A stretch of 7,047 nt of DNA from Actinomycetota bacterium. Its GTDB lineage: Bacteria > Actinomycetota > Rubrobacteria > Rubrobacterales > Rubrobacteraceae. A program made the position numbers and the translations under genes. The first letter of the stretch is position 1. Each line of letters begins with the position of its first letter. The notes under the pieces are model-generated. The model saw only the letters and a list, made by a program, of their open reading frames with translations. It had not been told where the DNA came from and did no database searches. This document shows positions 6,203-7,047 of the stretch, one piece after another. The stretch covers positions 1 through 7,047 of the forward strand of contig JAIVIG010000105.1 of NCBI GenBank assembly GCA_020200675.1. Direction: 5' to 3'.

Positions 6203-6228
6203 TGTCCTAGTCTGGCAGGACGATTATA
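6197..6228. promoter_or_regulatory. Near-perfect palindromic operator with a -10 box in each arm
   Basis: TATAATTGTCCT (6197-6208) and AGGACGATTATA (6217-6228) are inverted repeats matching at 11 of 12 positions, separated by 8 bases. The left arm carries TATAAT reading toward the GNAT gene. The right arm carries TATAAT on the minus strand (6228-6223) reading toward the GntR gene. No good -35 box was found for the minus promoter. GntR dimers generally bind inverted repeats, so the adjacent regulator is the likely ligand of this site; that assignment is inference. Confidence 0.65.
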
Positions 6229-6255
6229 GCGCGATCCGGGGATCGGAGGCGAAGG

Positions 6256-6741
6256 ATGACGGAGCGGCGTGGGATCGAGGTGCGTTGGGGGCTTCGGGAG
6301 GACGAGGACGGCGTGGCGGAGTTGTTGGAGCTGAACGGGATGCCTCGCCCTCTGGCTTTCGAGGAGAGGTTCGTCGTCGCCGTGGCGGGGCCTGAGGGGG
6401 AGTTGCTGGCGACCCTGAGCTACCGGACGGCGTCCAAGCGGCTCCTGCTCGGGTTTCTAGTCGCCGACCCGTGGGTTGAGGAGCGTTCTCTGGCGAGGGC
6501 TCTGTACGCCGGCGCCATCGCCCTGGCGCGGGAGGCGGGTATCGGTGAGATCCAGGCCTGCCCGAGCCTCTACGGCGACTACCCGGGAGAAGTTGGGTAC
6601 CGCTGGTGCAGGGGCGGCTGGCGCGCGGATGCAGCCCTTGCTCTCGGAGGCCGGGAGGAGCTTCCGGCGGGCGGTTGGCGCAGGGTCTTTGTCCTGCTGG
6701 GCTTCGCTCCCGTACCGTTCTTCCGGGCTTTTCGTGGGTGA
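6256..6741 (+). CDS. GNAT-like N-acetyltransferase, substrate unknown
   Basis: This 161-residue product has the general plan of a GNAT acetyltransferase. An N-terminal strand and helix (IEVRWGLREDEDGVAELLELNGM) come first, followed by FVVAVAGPEGELLATLSYRT (strands, about 39-58). The presumed acetyl-CoA-binding region is LLLGFLVADPWVEERSLARALYAGAIALAREAGIGEIQA at about 63-101. The canonical Q/R-x-x-G-x-G/A loop is degenerate (EERSLA), so the family call is moderate and catalysis is uncertain. The tail is rich in Gly, Trp and Arg and ends with a hydrophobic stretch (VFVLLGFAPVPFFRAF) of unclear role. ATG 6256 has GGAGG at 6245-6249, 6 bases upstream. It is divergent from the GntR regulator and shares its operator region, so it is probably that regulator's target. 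Confidence 0.7.
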   Translation: MTERRGIEVRWGLREDEDGVAELLELNGMPRPLAFEERFVVAVAGPEGELLATLSYRTASKRLLLGFLVADPWVEERSLARALYAGAIALAREAGIGEIQACPSLYGDYPGEVGYRWCRGGWRADAALALGGREELPAGGWRRVFVLLGFAPVPFFRAFRG

Positions 6742-6862
6742 AGAGCGGTTTCGGCGGAACTTTCGGGCCTCTCCGGTTGTTAAAAGTAGTATAGAGACGG
6801 AGACGCGGCGTTAGGAGAGGGTGGGGCAGGCCTCGAGGACTACTATCGGAGAGGAGTGACGG

Positions 6863-6929
6863 ATGGTAGCACGGGATCTCGGGGCCCTGGTGCTTCTCGG
6901 GGCGATCTGGGGTAGCTCGTTTCTCTTTA
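6863..6929 (+). pseudogene. 5' remnant of an EamA/DMT-family membrane transporter gene
   Basis: From ATG 6863, with AGGAG at 6852-6856, the reading is MVARDLGALVLLGAIWGSSF followed by LF. This closely fits the start of EamA-domain (RhaT-like) drug/metabolite exporters, whose first membrane helix typically carries LxGAxWGSSFLF. Right after the Phe at 6926-6928 the similarity ends. The frame adds seven unrelated residues and stops at 6950-6952. A full gene would have about 280-300 codons. The break coincides with the apparent edge of an insertion sequence whose transposase begins at 6974. The fragment is short, so the family call rests on one motif. The 121 bases between the GNAT stop and this gene show no convincing promoter or terminator. 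Confidence 0.6.
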
Positions 6930-7047
6930 CTGATCTGTGCGGAGGCTGCTAAACGCTGTGGTAGGATCGGCTCATGGACAACTCACTTTCAAAGGAAGCC
7001 ACAGACTGGCGCGAGGGAAGGCGCTTGAGAGCCTGGGAGCTCAAGAA
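6930..7047 (+). mobile_element. Left end of a probable IS630-like insertion sequence (continues past the window)
   Basis: The boundary is placed after TA at 6928-6929, where the transporter coding sequence ends, because IS630/Tc1-type elements insert at and duplicate TA. About 44 bases of end sequence precede the transposase ATG. The right end, inverted repeat and second TA copy lie outside the window, so the edge is an estimate. Confidence 0.5.
6974..7047 (+). CDS. IS630-like transposase, N-terminal fragment (cut by window end)
   Basis: Only 24 codons are present: MDNSLSKEATDWREGRRLRA then WELK. The DWREGRRLRAWELK stretch resembles the opening of the N-terminal helix-turn-helix domain of IS630-family transposases, which commonly start with a W-x-EGRRLRA-x-EL segment before a Q-G-W helix-turn-helix. 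The catalytic DDE/DDD domain is outside the window. The start is ATG 6974, with TAGGA at 6962-6966 seven bases upstream. The position directly after a broken transporter gene supports a mobile element. Confidence 0.65.
   Translation, partial: MDNSLSKEATDWREGRRLRAWELK

Noticed and set aside
6093..6395. Plus-strand open frame with a hydrophobic N-terminus spanning the divergent promoter region
   Set aside because: The apparent membrane-like stretch is simply the AT-rich operator and promoter DNA translated. It overlaps the starts of both the GntR and GNAT genes.
6742..6862. Promoter search between the GNAT stop and the transporter remnant (TTGTTA at 6777, TAGTAT at 6787)
   Set aside because: The two boxes are only 4 bases apart and no properly spaced pair was found, so no promoter is called.

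Overview
The window is GC-rich and gene-dense, and reads as actinobacterial housekeeping DNA, most like Rubrobacter or a relative. That placement rests on protein character and gene order from memory and was not checked by a search. Genes lie on the + strand up to about 5.18 kb: the 3' end of ksgA/rsmA (rRNA dimethyltransferase), ispE (isoprenoid synthesis), tRNA-Gln(UUG), glmU (UDP-GlcNAc synthesis), prs (PRPP synthase), rplY/ctc (ribosomal protein L25) and pth (peptidyl-tRNA hydrolase). ksgA and ispE are coupled by a TAATG stop/start overlap and appear to end at a GC hairpin with a short T tract. A perfect TATAAT then probably drives tRNA-Gln, and possibly glmU-prs-rplY-pth behind it.

The main defect is in glmU. 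Its uridyltransferase and acetyltransferase halves are in different frames, and about 50 codons between them are missing, including the conserved GVN(N/D)R segment that carries a metal-ligand Asn. For an essential bifunctional enzyme this is either an assembly error or a real lesion covered by another copy.

The second half is accessory in character. A minus-strand GntR-family regulator with an unrecognised C-terminal effector domain converges on pth and diverges from a small GNAT-like acetyltransferase. The gap between the two is strikingly AT-rich. It holds a near-perfect 12-bp inverted repeat whose two arms each contain a TATAAT, one facing each gene, plus further AGGAYAAT half-sites. It looks like a shared operator through which the regulator would control itself and the acetyltransferase.

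At the right edge, the first 22 codons or so of an EamA/DMT-type transporter run abruptly into unrelated sequence. That sequence is followed by the start of an IS630-like transposase gene cut by the window end, which suggests an insertion sequence sits in the transporter gene. No rRNA or CRISPR array was seen.
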